Translations under genes and position numbers: made by a program
Notes under the pieces: generated by a model
What the model saw: only the letters and a program-made list of their open reading frames with translations
The model's database searches: none
Told to the model about the DNA's origin: nothing
Assembly: GCA_040506275.1 (NCBI GenBank)
Contig: JBEVXD010000001.1
Location: 62,001 to 126,000 of the forward strand
Direction: 5' to 3'
DNA: 64,000 bases
Source of the DNA: Thiodiazotropha sp040506275
GTDB lineage: Bacteria; Pseudomonadota; Gammaproteobacteria; Chromatiales; Chromatiaceae
Part shown: piece after piece, positions 1 through 7,824 of the stretch
Numbering within the stretch: the first letter of the stretch is position 1
Layout: every line of letters begins with the position of its first letter

Positions 1-383
1 GCCTCTTCTGCTGATCCCTGTCCAGCAAGTTCCAGAGGAAGCATGACATTTTCCAGGGCGGTCATGCCACTGAGCAGCTGAAAAGATTGAAACACAAAGC
101 CAACCTGACCTGCGCGCAAGGCAGCACGGCCATCTTCGTCAAGTCCGCCCAGTGGGGTGCCAAACAGACTGACATCTCCACCTGAAGCTTCATCCAGTCC
201 AGCCAACAGACCCAGCAGAGTCGATTTGCCTGAGCCGGATGCTCCTAGGATCGCTACCGCTTCACCGGATGCGACTTCCAAGTCGATCTGATGCAGAATA
301 TCGAGCCTGCCTTGGGAAGTTTCAACGAACTTCATCAGGCCTTTGGCGGTCACAGGATGAGGATTGGGAGATGTCTGCAACAT
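1..383 (-). CDS. ybbA: ABC transporter ATP-binding protein, YbbA type (3' part cut by window edge)
   Basis: This is the N-terminal ~127 residues of a LolD/YbbA-type ABC ATPase; the rest lies before the window. The Walker A motif GASGSGKST and the Q-loop segment FVFQSF are readable, and the N-terminus aligns by eye with E. coli YbbA in spacing (about 30 residues before the first strand). The family energises an inner-membrane FtsX/MacB-like permease (YbbP), and the divergent neighbour tesA is the classical YbbA neighbour. I start it at the ATG whose complement is 381-383; a later in-frame ATG (333-335 complement) would remove conserved N-terminal residues. This start codon overlaps the tesA start codon on the other strand, so the promoters must lie inside the opposing genes. 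The function is inferred from family and context. Confidence 0.88.
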   Translation of the reverse strand, partial: MLQTSPNPHPVTAKGLMKFVETSQGRLDILHQIDLEVASGEAVAILGASGSGKSTLLGLLAGLDEASGGDVSLFGTPLGGLDEDGRAALRAGQVGFVFQSFQLLSGMTALENVMLPLELAGQGSAEE

Positions 384-1035
384 GAAAAAAGTCCTACGGG
401 TATGGTTACACTTATATCTGACTTGTTTGCCGGTTTTCTGTTTGGCAGAGACTAAATTGATGGTGGTCGGTGATAGTCTTAGTGCCGGTTATGGGGTAAC
501 TACAGAGTCCCGCTGGGTGAATCTTCTGACGCATCAGTTGAATGCTCATTGTGGCCCTTTTCAAGTGATCAATGCCAGTGTCAGTGGTGACACCAGCCAA
601 GGTGGTCGCAGCCGCTTACCCGCATTGTTGGAAAAACACCAGCCGATCATTGTGATTATCGAGCTCGGAGGTAACGACGGTCTGCGTGGCATCGCGAGTC
701 GCGAGATGCGCGACAATCTGCGACAGATGGTCAGATTATCCAAGCAGGCCGGGGCAGCGGTTCTGTTATTGGGCGTTCGTCTACCTGCCAACTATGGCCC
801 TGAATTCACCAAAGCCTTCCATCAAGTCTACTATGACGTCTCCGAAGCGGAATCGGTTCCCTTGGTACCTTTCTTTCTCGAAGGGGTAGCATTGGATATG
901 TCTCTGATGCAAAACGATGGTATTCATCCCAATGACCTGGCTCAGCCGATTCTGCTAGAGAATGTTTTCTCAGGGTTAAGCCCTCTGCTCAATGATGCCG
1001 GGTTTACAGATTCTGCATGTTTGAGGGTACGGTAG
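382..1035 (+). CDS. tesA: Periplasmic arylesterase/lysophospholipase TesA (SGNH hydrolase)
   Basis: A GDSL/SGNH-fold esterase of 217 residues. A signal peptide covers residues 1-22 (basic MKK, hydrophobic core, cleavage near CLA-ET). Block I is GDSLSAGYG with nucleophile Ser32, block III is GGNDGL, and the catalytic Asp/His pair is in DGIHPN near the C-terminus, so all catalytic blocks are present. TesA family enzymes hydrolyse thioesters, aryl esters and lysophospholipids in the periplasm. I prefer the ATG at 382; a TTG at 364 would add six residues before the signal peptide and has no better ribosome site. It is divergent from ybbA, the same arrangement as in E. coli. Nothing suggests it is damaged. 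Confidence 0.93.
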   Translation: MKKVLRVWLHLYLTCLPVFCLAETKLMVVGDSLSAGYGVTTESRWVNLLTHQLNAHCGPFQVINASVSGDTSQGGRSRLPALLEKHQPIIVIIELGGNDGLRGIASREMRDNLRQMVRLSKQAGAAVLLLGVRLPANYGPEFTKAFHQVYYDVSEAESVPLVPFFLEGVALDMSLMQNDGIHPNDLAQPILLENVFSGLSPLLNDAGFTDSACLRVR

Positions 1036-1081
1036 CGCTAAACTTCTCCTCATTAAACCTTTTATGGATACGATTTATCGG

Positions 1082-1087
1082 TATAAT
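1082..1087 (+). promoter_or_regulatory. -10 box of the SRP RNA promoter
   Basis: TATAAT, a perfect sigma-70 -10 hexamer, lies 20 bases before the first base of the 4.5S RNA stem, about where a promoter starting transcription at the RNA 5' end or a few bases upstream would be. The -35 region is poor (T-rich, no clear TTGACA). Confidence 0.65.
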
Positions 1088-1106
1088 CCCCCGTCTCACC
1101 TTTTAT

Positions 1107-1218
1107 GGCGGTTGGTATCGGTCCCCCCGCAACGATAAGCTGTGAACCCCGTCAGGCCCGGAAGGGAGCAGCGGCAGCAGTGGATTCGTGTGCCGGGGTG
1201 TGGCTGATACCCGCTGCC
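1107..1218 (+). ncRNA. ffs: Signal recognition particle 4.5S RNA (small bacterial type)
   Basis: The conserved SRP domain IV core is visible: the asymmetric loop and GNRA tetraloop region around GTCAGGCCCGGAAGGGAGCA, followed by GCAGC and GTGTGCCGGGGTGTGGCTG, as in E. coli 4.5S RNA. The ends pair with each other (GGCGGTTGGTATC at the 5' end against GATACCCGCTGCC at the 3' end), giving one long hairpin of about 112 nt. It binds Ffh and targets membrane proteins. A run of open codons across this RNA is not a gene. The exact ends are estimated from the terminal pairing. Confidence 0.93.
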
Positions 1219-1259
1219 ACCCAATTCCCATCACCAGTGAACCACACAGGTCAGCATCG

Positions 1260-1328
1260 TAGGTCGGATAAGCGTAGCGCCATCCGACATTTACATAGGA
1301 TTGCCGGATGCACTGCGCTTATCCGACC
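1260..1328. repeat. REPIN-like inverted pair of extragenic palindromes
   Basis: Two outward arms GGTCGGATAAGCG (1262-1274) and CGCTTATCCGACC (1316-1328) are perfect 13-bp inverted repeats. Each continues into an imperfect internal palindrome ending CATCCGACA or its counterpart TGCCGGATG. The structure is two REP-like palindromes facing each other, the form described as a REPIN. It sits just downstream of the SRP RNA. No associated transposase is nearby. Confidence 0.75.
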
Positions 1329-1528
1329 CATAATGGGTTATCTGTTCACTGACATTTCCCTTTCTCTCTTTGCGTGAGAATTAAATGTGATTCATTCAGG
1401 TTGCTCCTATTGAGTTTGACTCGTGTAAAGTTGCCAAACCCATTGAGAAATACCTGATTATCCACAGTGCTCAGCTACTGATAATATAGAATCAGTTTTG
1501 GACGCACATCAGGCGATGGTTATCCGTT

Positions 1529-3406
1529 GTGGAAACATCACTCAAATCCTCCACTCGATGGGAGCTTATGCTGAGCAGAAAATGGATTATCGTGCTTCTG
1601 GTTGCGATGATTTACCTGGTAATGCTGCTACAGGTCAGCAGTTTTGTTCGCGCCCGTGCTCAGAATGAGACCTCACTCTCCGGCGAGCGTCAGCTCAACA
1701 TCTATGTCAACTATCTGCAGGCTCAGCTGGAAAAATATGAATTCCTGCCAGAGTTGCTTTCCACCAATGCACGTTTGGTTGAGTTGCTTAAACGGCCAGG
1801 GGATCGAGAGCGAATTAATGCTCTGAATCGTTACCTGGAGACAATCAATAACATAACCAGCGCCTCTGACACCTACTTGATGGATCAAGAGGGATTAACA
1901 ATTGCTGCCAGCAATTGGCAGTCAGAGAAGCCCTTCGTCGGTCGCAACTTCAGCTATCGACCCTATTTTAAACAGGCGATGCAGGGTCAGCTTGGGCGGT
2001 ACTATGCCCTGGGAACAACTTCTGGCAGGCGGGGGTACTATTTTGCCTATCCAGTGCGTCACGACGGCGGCATTCTGGGTACTGTAGTGATCAAAATTGA
2101 TCTGAGTAATATTGAGAAGCAGTGGCAGGGACGGGAAACCGAAGTGATTGTTACCGATCCAGAGGGTGTTATTTTTATCACAACCCGACCGAGATGGCGT
2201 TTTCAAAGCCTCTCACCACTCTCGGATGCTGAAAGGGAGCGTATCCGTGAAAGTCGACGCTACTCTGGTGCTGAGGTGGAGACACTGGAGGTGGTCTACC
2301 AGGAGCAATTGGAAAATGCTACACAAAGAATCGATATAAAAGGCGAAGATAAGCGGGTCAACTCTTATTTGATGCTCAAACAATCGATGTCGGATGCCGG
2401 TTGGCACATCCATCTGCTTATCCCGTTGAAAAAGGTCAAGCAGGAGGTCTTGCATGCTATGGGTGCCACCAGTTTTGCATTCACAGTTCTGTTGCTGATC
2501 GGGGTGTTAATACAGCTGCGGTTAAGAAGAAACAGGGAACGTGCAGCCTATGAGGCAGAGGCAAACCAGTCACTGCGGGAGGCCCGTGATCGACTGGAAC
2601 AGAGAGTTCAAGAGCGAACTGTGGATCTGCATCAGGAGATCGAGGAACGAAGGCGTACTGAAGAGGCTTTAAGAGAGACCCGTGATGAGTTGATTCAGGC
2701 AGCCAAGCTTGCAATGCTCGGTCAGATGTCTGCCAGTATCAGTCATGAAGTGAATCAGCCTTTGGCGGCAATCCGCACCTATACGGACAATGCACGGAAG
2801 CTACTTGAACAGGAGCGCTGTGCCGATGTGAGCTGGAATCTGGAACAGATATCGGAACTGATCGAAACCATGACCCAGATAAGCTCACAGCTGAAGCTGT
2901 TTGCTCGAAAAACAGATGGATCCAGGCGACCGGTTTCACTGCATAATGTCATAGAGTCGAGTAAGCGTATTCTACAACCTCAGTTACGTAAATCCGGGAC
3001 GGAGATACAGATTGCACTCGCCAAACAGGACCCTATGGTGATGGCCGATCCGGTGCGTTTGGAGCAGGTACTTGTGAATCTGATCGGTAATGCGGCCAAT
3101 GCAATGGAAAACCAGGATAACCGTTGGGTCTCCATTGAAATGGCGAGGCGGGATGGCAGCTTGCAGATCGATATATTGGATAACGGACCAGGGATACCTG
3201 CGGATCATCTTGCAAGAATTTTCGACCCCTTCTTCACTACCAAGGAGAGTGGACTTGGTTTGGGGCTCTCCATCTCACATCACATTATCGAAAGCATGGG
3301 TGGTACACTCTCCGCCCGGAACAGCCACCGGGCTGGCGCTCTGTTTACCCTACAGCTACCCCTGGTGGATATGAAAGCAGATGGTTTTATCGGACCTGAG
3401 GATTGA
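1529..3406 (+). CDS. dctB: C4-dicarboxylate sensor histidine kinase, DctB type
   Basis: A membrane histidine kinase of 625 residues. A membrane segment at about 18-38 is followed by a double-Cache-like periplasmic sensor (about 45-310), a second membrane segment (about 315-335), a long charged coiled coil, a HisKA domain with His406 in SHEVNQPLAAI, and an HATPase domain with the N box LIGNAANAM, G1 DNGPGIP and G2 GLGLGLSI. HEVNQPL and the short gap to a sigma-54 response regulator are typical of DctB, which senses succinate, malate or fumarate. The start is uncertain: GTG at 1529, or ATG at 1568 just before the first membrane segment with a GGGAG close by. It is followed 8 bases later by dctD. 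The likely target, dctPQM, is about 9 kb downstream. Confidence 0.88.
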   Translation: METSLKSSTRWELMLSRKWIIVLLVAMIYLVMLLQVSSFVRARAQNETSLSGERQLNIYVNYLQAQLEKYEFLPELLSTNARLVELLKRPGDRERINALNRYLETINNITSASDTYLMDQEGLTIAASNWQSEKPFVGRNFSYRPYFKQAMQGQLGRYYALGTTSGRRGYYFAYPVRHDGGILGTVVIKIDLSNIEKQWQGRETEVIVTDPEGVIFITTRPRWRFQSLSPLSDAERERIRESRRYSGAEVETLEVVYQEQLENATQRIDIKGEDKRVNSYLMLKQSMSDAGWHIHLLIPLKKVKQEVLHAMGATSFAFTVLLLIGVLIQLRLRRNRERAAYEAEANQSLREARDRLEQRVQERTVDLHQEIEERRRTEEALRETRDELIQAAKLAMLGQMSASISHEVNQPLAAIRTYTDNARKLLEQERCADVSWNLEQISELIETMTQISSQLKLFARKTDGSRRPVSLHNVIESSKRILQPQLRKSGTEIQIALAKQDPMVMADPVRLEQVLVNLIGNAANAMENQDNRWVSIEMARRDGSLQIDILDNGPGIPADHLARIFDPFFTTKESGLGLGLSISHHIIESMGGTLSARNSHRAGALFTLQLPLVDMKADGFIGPED

Positions 3407-3414
3407 ACTGATAT

Positions 3415-4773
3415 ATGTCGAGCAAGCCCCCTGTCATTTTTATTGATGATGAGAAACACATACGCATAGCCAACACTCAGACACTACAGTTGGCTGGCTT
3501 TGAGGTAAATGCCCTGGAGCGTTCCGATCGGGCATTGCCATTGCTCTCCTATGACTGGCCCGGAGTGGTGATTTGTGACATCAAGATGCCGGGCATGGAT
3601 GGTATCGAGTTCCTGCTCAAGGCGCAGGCGATAGACCGTGACCTGCCTGTAATCTTAATCTCCGGTCATGGGGATATTGCGATGGCGGTAAAGGCGATCC
3701 GTGACGGGGCTTACGACTTTATCGAGAAGCCCTTTGGCGCAGAATTGCTTATCGAGACAGTCAAGCGGGCGATGGAGAAACGGGCGCTGACATTGGAAAA
3801 CCGTTCGTTGCGCAATGAATTGGATGCTCAGAACAATGTGCCAGGCCCCCGGATCATCGGACGATCACCGGCCATGCAGCGCTTACGCTCAACAATAGCT
3901 CAGATTGCTGATACTGATGCAGATATTCTGTTGTTGGGAGAGACAGGAACAGGTAAGGAGTTGGTCTGTCGTTCTCTACACGAACACAGTCGCCGGCGGG
4001 AGTATAATTTCGTAGCTGTGAATTGCGGTGCAGTACCTGACAATCTTATCGAGAGTGAGCTGTTTGGACATGAGCCCGGCGCATTTACCGGTGCCAAGGG
4101 ACGGCGTGTTGGGCGTTTCGAACATGCCAATCACGGCACACTTTTTCTGGATGAAATCGAAAGTATGCCGACACCGGTACAGGTACATCTGTTACGGGTT
4201 TTACAGGAGCGGGCAATCGAGCGTTTGGGTTCTAATACCTTGGTTCCTCTCGATCTGCGTGTGGTGGCGGCCACTAAAATTGATTTGAAGGCAGCTGGGG
4301 AAAGAGGTGAATTTCGCGAGGATCTCTACTATCGGCTGAATGTGGTGACTTTGGAGATTCCCCCTCTGCGTGATCGTCGCGAAGATATCCCATTGCTGTT
4401 TCAACATTTTCTGTTGATGGCGGGCGCCAGGTATCGACGTGAAGTACCACCACCCAACAGTGAGCAGATTAGGGTGTTGTTGACTCATCCCTGGCCAGGA
4501 AATGTGCGAGAACTGTGCAATATCGCTGATCGCTATGTATTGCTGGGGGAGAATGTCGGATACGATCTAACGATTCTGATGCAGCAGGTGGATAATGAAT
4601 CCGCCATTACATTGCCCCAGCAAGTTGACTGTTTCGAGAAGAGTCTGATCAAACAGCAACTTGAAATACAGAAAGGCAACTTGAAAAACACTATGGAAGT
4701 GCTTGGCATACCCCGCAAGACACTGTACGACAAGATGCAAAAATATGGCTTGGACAAGAGCCACTACAAATAG
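3415..4773 (+). CDS. dctD: Sigma-54-dependent C4-dicarboxylate response regulator, DctD type
   Basis: A 452-residue NtrC-family activator in the usual three-part order. The receiver domain has phospho-acceptor Asp55 in CDIKMPGMDG and the conserved Lys in the EKPF motif. The AAA+ domain has Walker A GETGTGKE (about 175-182), the sigma-54 contact loop GAFTGA (222-227) and a Walker B with FLDEIE. The C-terminus is a Fis-type helix-turn-helix ending near KTLYDKMQKYGL. It should be phosphorylated by the upstream kinase and open complexes at a -24/-12 promoter; a strong candidate lies before dctP at 13228-13244. Family and motifs are clear; assignment to DctD rather than another NtrC-like regulator rests on the kinase and the transporter. 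Confidence 0.9.
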   Translation: MSSKPPVIFIDDEKHIRIANTQTLQLAGFEVNALERSDRALPLLSYDWPGVVICDIKMPGMDGIEFLLKAQAIDRDLPVILISGHGDIAMAVKAIRDGAYDFIEKPFGAELLIETVKRAMEKRALTLENRSLRNELDAQNNVPGPRIIGRSPAMQRLRSTIAQIADTDADILLLGETGTGKELVCRSLHEHSRRREYNFVAVNCGAVPDNLIESELFGHEPGAFTGAKGRRVGRFEHANHGTLFLDEIESMPTPVQVHLLRVLQERAIERLGSNTLVPLDLRVVAATKIDLKAAGERGEFREDLYYRLNVVTLEIPPLRDRREDIPLLFQHFLLMAGARYRREVPPPNSEQIRVLLTHPWPGNVRELCNIADRYVLLGENVGYDLTILMQQVDNESAITLPQQVDCFEKSLIKQQLEIQKGNLKNTMEVLGIPRKTLYDKMQKYGLDKSHYK

Positions 4774-4817
4774 CAGTTATGATATTGGAAATATCGGTGG
4801 CTGGATTGTCCTGACAA

Positions 4818-4841
4818 AAGGCTCATGTTTTTTGAGCCCTT
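4818..4841. terminator. Hairpin terminator between convergent genes
   Basis: GGCTCA (4820-4825) pairs with TGAGCC (4833-4838) around a T-rich loop. Read on the minus strand the stem is followed by TTTTG, so it can end transcription of the minus-strand gene that stops at 4865. It may also serve dctD, which stops at 4773. Confidence 0.6.
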
Positions 4842-4864
4842 GAAAATCATCTCTGAAGGATGAC

Positions 4865-5572
4865 CTATAAAGAGTAAGCCTCTTTATAGCTATTGTAGCT
4901 ATCCACTACCTGTCGCATGCCTTCTTCCTGGTATGCTTGTAAACCGCGCAGCGCCATGAATTTGGTACCATGGCCTACTTCCTGACCCTGCTCCATGATA
5001 TGAAAGTCAAGTTTTGCCATGGCTTTTTTGCCCTGGACTTCGAGATTGGAACTGGTGGGCTCCAAAATTGGTTCATGCATCTCTTCGAGATGGTCGAGTG
5101 TTATCTCCATGCTCTGGTACATGACCAGGGGTCTGCCAGGATTGATCATGACATTCTGTTGTGCCATCAAGGGTACCAGCAGGTGAGGGAAAGTCTTACC
5201 AGAAAAGGCGACATAGCTCTCGGTGAGTTTACTGATCAAGGAGTGGTCGCGACTGATCTCTCCATCTCTCTGAATAGCCAGGAATTTTTTACCGTCGTCG
5301 TCAATGATGTCAATTTTTGAGGAGCCGTTATCGGAAAAGATCAGCTTATGATCGGTAACCATACCTGAAAAATGGAAGCACATCTTTTGACTCAAGCCGA
5401 AATGATCAACAGCAACTGCGAATAGCAAGTCTCCAGGCACGCAGAACATTTTTGCGTCTGCGTTGTGTAATGGGTTGAAATCATTAGCAATATCCTTTGC
5501 AAAATGACTTGCTTGATCCCGTGTAAAGGTGACACGATCGTTTTCTGTTGTATAAAAATTAGCCAGTATCAT
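4865..5572 (-). CDS. DUF3581-like conserved gammaproteobacterial protein
   Basis: A soluble protein of 235 residues with no signal peptide or membrane segment. It resembles the DUF3581 family, found mainly in gammaproteobacteria, as I remember it; this should be confirmed by profile search. The N-terminal stretch with SHFAKDIANDFNPLHNADA is reminiscent of the substrate-binding region of MaoC-type hotdog enzymes (pattern DFNPxH), so a hotdog-like fold is possible. The biochemical role is unknown. It is transcribed alone, convergent with dctD, with a hairpin terminator between them. Confidence 0.75.
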   Translation of the reverse strand: MILANFYTTENDRVTFTRDQASHFAKDIANDFNPLHNADAKMFCVPGDLLFAVAVDHFGLSQKMCFHFSGMVTDHKLIFSDNGSSKIDIIDDDGKKFLAIQRDGEISRDHSLISKLTESYVAFSGKTFPHLLVPLMAQQNVMINPGRPLVMYQSMEITLDHLEEMHEPILEPTSSNLEVQGKKAMAKLDFHIMEQGQEVGHGTKFMALRGLQAYQEEGMRQVVDSYNSYKEAYSL

Positions 5573-5808
5573 GCTAAAAACGCCCCCAAAAAAAGCAATG
5601 CGCGATCATATCAAGAGTGGGCCTTGCTTAATAGTTGCCATAAAGCGTCAGATAATCAATTTGTTAGGGAGTCGCTGATTAATTCAGGTTCGCTACAGTG
5701 TCACTGAACAGGAGCATATTTGCCGCTGTGTTTGTAAAAAGTCAGCAATGGCTCAAGCTCAATTTTATAGGTAATATGAAGTGAAATATCATCAATCAGG
5801 AGTCGCTC

Positions 5809-6141
5809 TTGTCAAACTCTGAAATCCAGACGGGTCATGCAAAGTATGGAGTGGGTGATCTGGTGCATCATCGTCTTTTTAACTATCGCGGAGTTGTGGT
5901 GGATATTGATCCTGTGTTCATGCATTCAGATGAATGGTATGAACAAGTGGCCAAATCTAAACCCCCTAAGGATATGCCCTGGTATCGGGTGCTGGTGCAT
6001 GGCTCCAGCGATGAGACCTATGTGGCCGAACGCAACCTGACTCACGATCCTGTGGTTGAGCCGATTGAAAACCCGCTATTACAAGAGTTCTTTAGTGCCT
6101 TTGATGGTGGTCGCTATATCACTGGCCAACGGGTAAATTAA
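5809..6141 (+). CDS. hspQ: Heat-shock protein HspQ
   Basis: A protein of 110 residues matching HspQ, a hemimethylated-DNA-binding / Lon-specificity factor of gammaproteobacteria. Recognisable parts are KYGVGDLVHHRLFNYRGVV near the N-terminus, DEWYEQ, then PWYRVLVHG, ETYVAERNL and a C-terminal PLLQEFF. The reading starts with TTG at 5809, placed about six bases after a good AGGAGT ribosome site; no in-frame ATG lies near enough to keep the conserved N-terminus. In E. coli HspQ promotes degradation of mutant DnaA and acts with Lon. It is probably monocistronic; I could not identify a heat-shock promoter with confidence. Confidence 0.9.
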   Translation: MSNSEIQTGHAKYGVGDLVHHRLFNYRGVVVDIDPVFMHSDEWYEQVAKSKPPKDMPWYRVLVHGSSDETYVAERNLTHDPVVEPIENPLLQEFFSAFDGGRYITGQRVN

Positions 6142-6187
6142 TAGACCTCCCTCTGGAGAACAAACGACCAATGGGTGAGTATTACGC

Positions 6188-6637
6188 GTGTCCTTATTGA
6201 AGAAAATTTCAGCCCTGCTGCTGCTACTCGCTGCGGGCTATGTTGGGTTATGGTCCCCAAATGATGTTGTTACTCCTACGGTTTCTGAGTCAGGACAAAC
6301 CTCTACCCAGGATCAGATCGAGTTGGCGTTTAAGACGCAGGCTCAGGATCTGCAGCTTACCCTTGAGGGCAGGGTGAAAAAGTTGCTGCCCGATGATCGA
6401 AAGGGTAGTCGTCACCAACGTTTTATTATTCGGGTCGACTCAGGGCGTACTCTTTTAGTGGCCCACAATATCGATTTAGCGCCTCGTATAAATAGTATCG
6501 AGGTGGGTGACCGGCTTCAGATTCACGGCGTCTACGAATGGAATGAAAAGGGCGGAGTAGTCCACTGGACTCACCATGATCCACAGGGGCGGCATGAAGG
6601 GGGGTGGATCAGGCATAACGGCCAGATTTACCAGTAG
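6188..6637 (+). CDS. DUF3465 family exported protein
   Basis: A protein of 149 residues beginning with GTG. The N-terminus has a hydrophobic segment (about 6-22) that could be a signal peptide or anchor. The body fits the DUF3465 family, an OB-fold-like domain, with GRVKKLLPDDRKGSRHQRFI, the HNIDLAPRI segment, VGDRLQIHGVYEWN and the C-terminal HWTHHDPQGRHEGGWI. The strongly conserved His/Trp-rich C-terminus suggests a binding or catalytic site, but no function is established that I know of. It lies 46 bases after hspQ and could be co-transcribed with it. Confidence 0.8.
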   Translation: MSLLKKISALLLLLAAGYVGLWSPNDVVTPTVSESGQTSTQDQIELAFKTQAQDLQLTLEGRVKKLLPDDRKGSRHQRFIIRVDSGRTLLVAHNIDLAPRINSIEVGDRLQIHGVYEWNEKGGVVHWTHHDPQGRHEGGWIRHNGQIYQ

Positions 6638-6830
6638 GGATAGAAGTGACCACAATTTTTTTTGAAGATGACTGTTGCCCTGTTTAAAACTCATTTCTAC
6701 AGATTTGCAACATGTAGTTCCTCGATACCGAATCAAGGCTATCCAGCTGAGCCACTCACTGCTGATTATTCCAACTATTGCATGCCGATGATCTGTTTTA
6801 TCAATGCTATGACGCCTGGTTATCAACAAA

Positions 6831-7340
6831 ATGCAGCTTGAAACAAAAAACCAGGAGATTCAGATTCCATTGGAAGTGGCCAGGCGTCTGATGATCCTGC
6901 TGGCTCTATCAGGTGGATTGTTGATTGCCGGTCTTTGGTTGCCGATGTTGACCCTGACCAAATTTCTATTCATTGCCAACTCCTTCTCTGTCATTTCCGG
7001 TGTTGTGGAGTTGTTTAAACGGGAGCACTGGTTTCTGTTTGGCGTAGTGGGTCTGTTCAGTGTTTTGTTACCACTATTTAAAATAGTATTTTTATTTCTG
7101 CTGTTGCGCAGTCGCCAGATTGAATCGCCCCATTTTGCTCGCTGGCTTAAATGGATGCATGACTTCGGCCGCTGGGCTATGTTGGATGTCATGGTGGTGG
7201 CAGTTATGATCGTGACTGTAAAGCTGGGGGTGGTGGCCCAGATCGAGATACATACTGGTCTCTATCTTTTTGGCGCTGCAGTCCTATTGATTATGTATAT
7301 CACCCACCAGGTAGTTGGGTATACCACGGGAGATGATTGA
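6831..7340 (+). CDS. PqiA-domain inner-membrane protein (single domain)
   Basis: A protein of 169 residues with four predicted membrane segments (about 18-38, 60-85, 112-130, 135-160). It carries the paraquat-inducible protein A signature GRWAMLDVMVVAV and the earlier LWLPMLTLTK block. PqiA proteins usually have two such domains and zinc-ribbon cysteines and work with MCE proteins in envelope lipid transport. Here there is one domain, no cysteine ribbon, and no PqiB neighbour. Its stop codon overlaps the ybaK start (TGATG), so the two are translationally coupled. Confidence 0.85.
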   Translation: MQLETKNQEIQIPLEVARRLMILLALSGGLLIAGLWLPMLTLTKFLFIANSFSVISGVVELFKREHWFLFGVVGLFSVLLPLFKIVFLFLLLRSRQIESPHFARWLKWMHDFGRWAMLDVMVVAVMIVTVKLGVVAQIEIHTGLYLFGAAVLLIMYITHQVVGYTTGDD

Positions 7341-7807
7341 TGACACCGGCTATCGAGATGGCCAAGCGCGCTGGGATTTCCTACTCCACCCATAGTTATG
7401 ACCATGATCCGAAGCATCAATCCTTTGGCATGGAAGCGGTGGAAAAGCTCAATTTGCCTGCTGCTCAGGTATTTAAAACGCTTGTGGTTTCCCTGGAAGG
7501 GAAGGGATTGGCAGTTGGCGTGGTGCCCGTCTCATCGAAACTTGATCTTAAACTTCTGGCAAAAGTTCTGGCAGTCAAAAAGGTTAGCATGGCTGATGCA
7601 CGAGCGGTGGAACGAAGCAGTGGCTATGTTCTGGGTGGCGTAAGTCCATTGGGACAAAAGCGACAATTGCCAACTGTGGTTGACGCCTCAGCGGAAAACT
7701 TTTCAACTATCTATGTGAGCGCCGGAAAACGGGGGCTTGAGATTGAATTAACTACTCGTGATCTTGTGAAACTATTGAGTGCATTAGTCGCAGAGATTGC
7801 TAAATGA
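7340..7807 (+). CDS. ybaK: Cys-tRNA(Pro)/Cys-tRNA(Cys) deacylase YbaK
   Basis: A YbaK/EbsC-family aminoacyl-tRNA editing domain of 155 residues, which hydrolyses mischarged Cys-tRNA(Pro). Motifs seen are HDPKHQSFGMEA near the N-terminus, the substrate lysine block QVFKTLVV, the VPVSSKLDLK segment and the glycine-rich YVLGGVSPLGQK loop. I place the start at the ATG at 7340, overlapping the preceding stop as TGATG; a TTG one codon earlier is possible. It is coupled upstream to the PqiA-like gene and overlaps the potential longer start of the pectate-lyase-like gene downstream. Full length for the family. Confidence 0.93.
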   Translation: MTPAIEMAKRAGISYSTHSYDHDPKHQSFGMEAVEKLNLPAAQVFKTLVVSLEGKGLAVGVVPVSSKLDLKLLAKVLAVKKVSMADARAVERSSGYVLGGVSPLGQKRQLPTVVDASAENFSTIYVSAGKRGLEIELTTRDLVKLLSALVAEIAK

Positions 7808-7824
7808 GTTACCAAGGAGACGAT

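Noticed and set aside
1105..1377. A 90-codon open frame across the SRP RNA
   Set aside because: It covers the 4.5S RNA and the palindromic repeat, has no ribosome site and no protein-like content.
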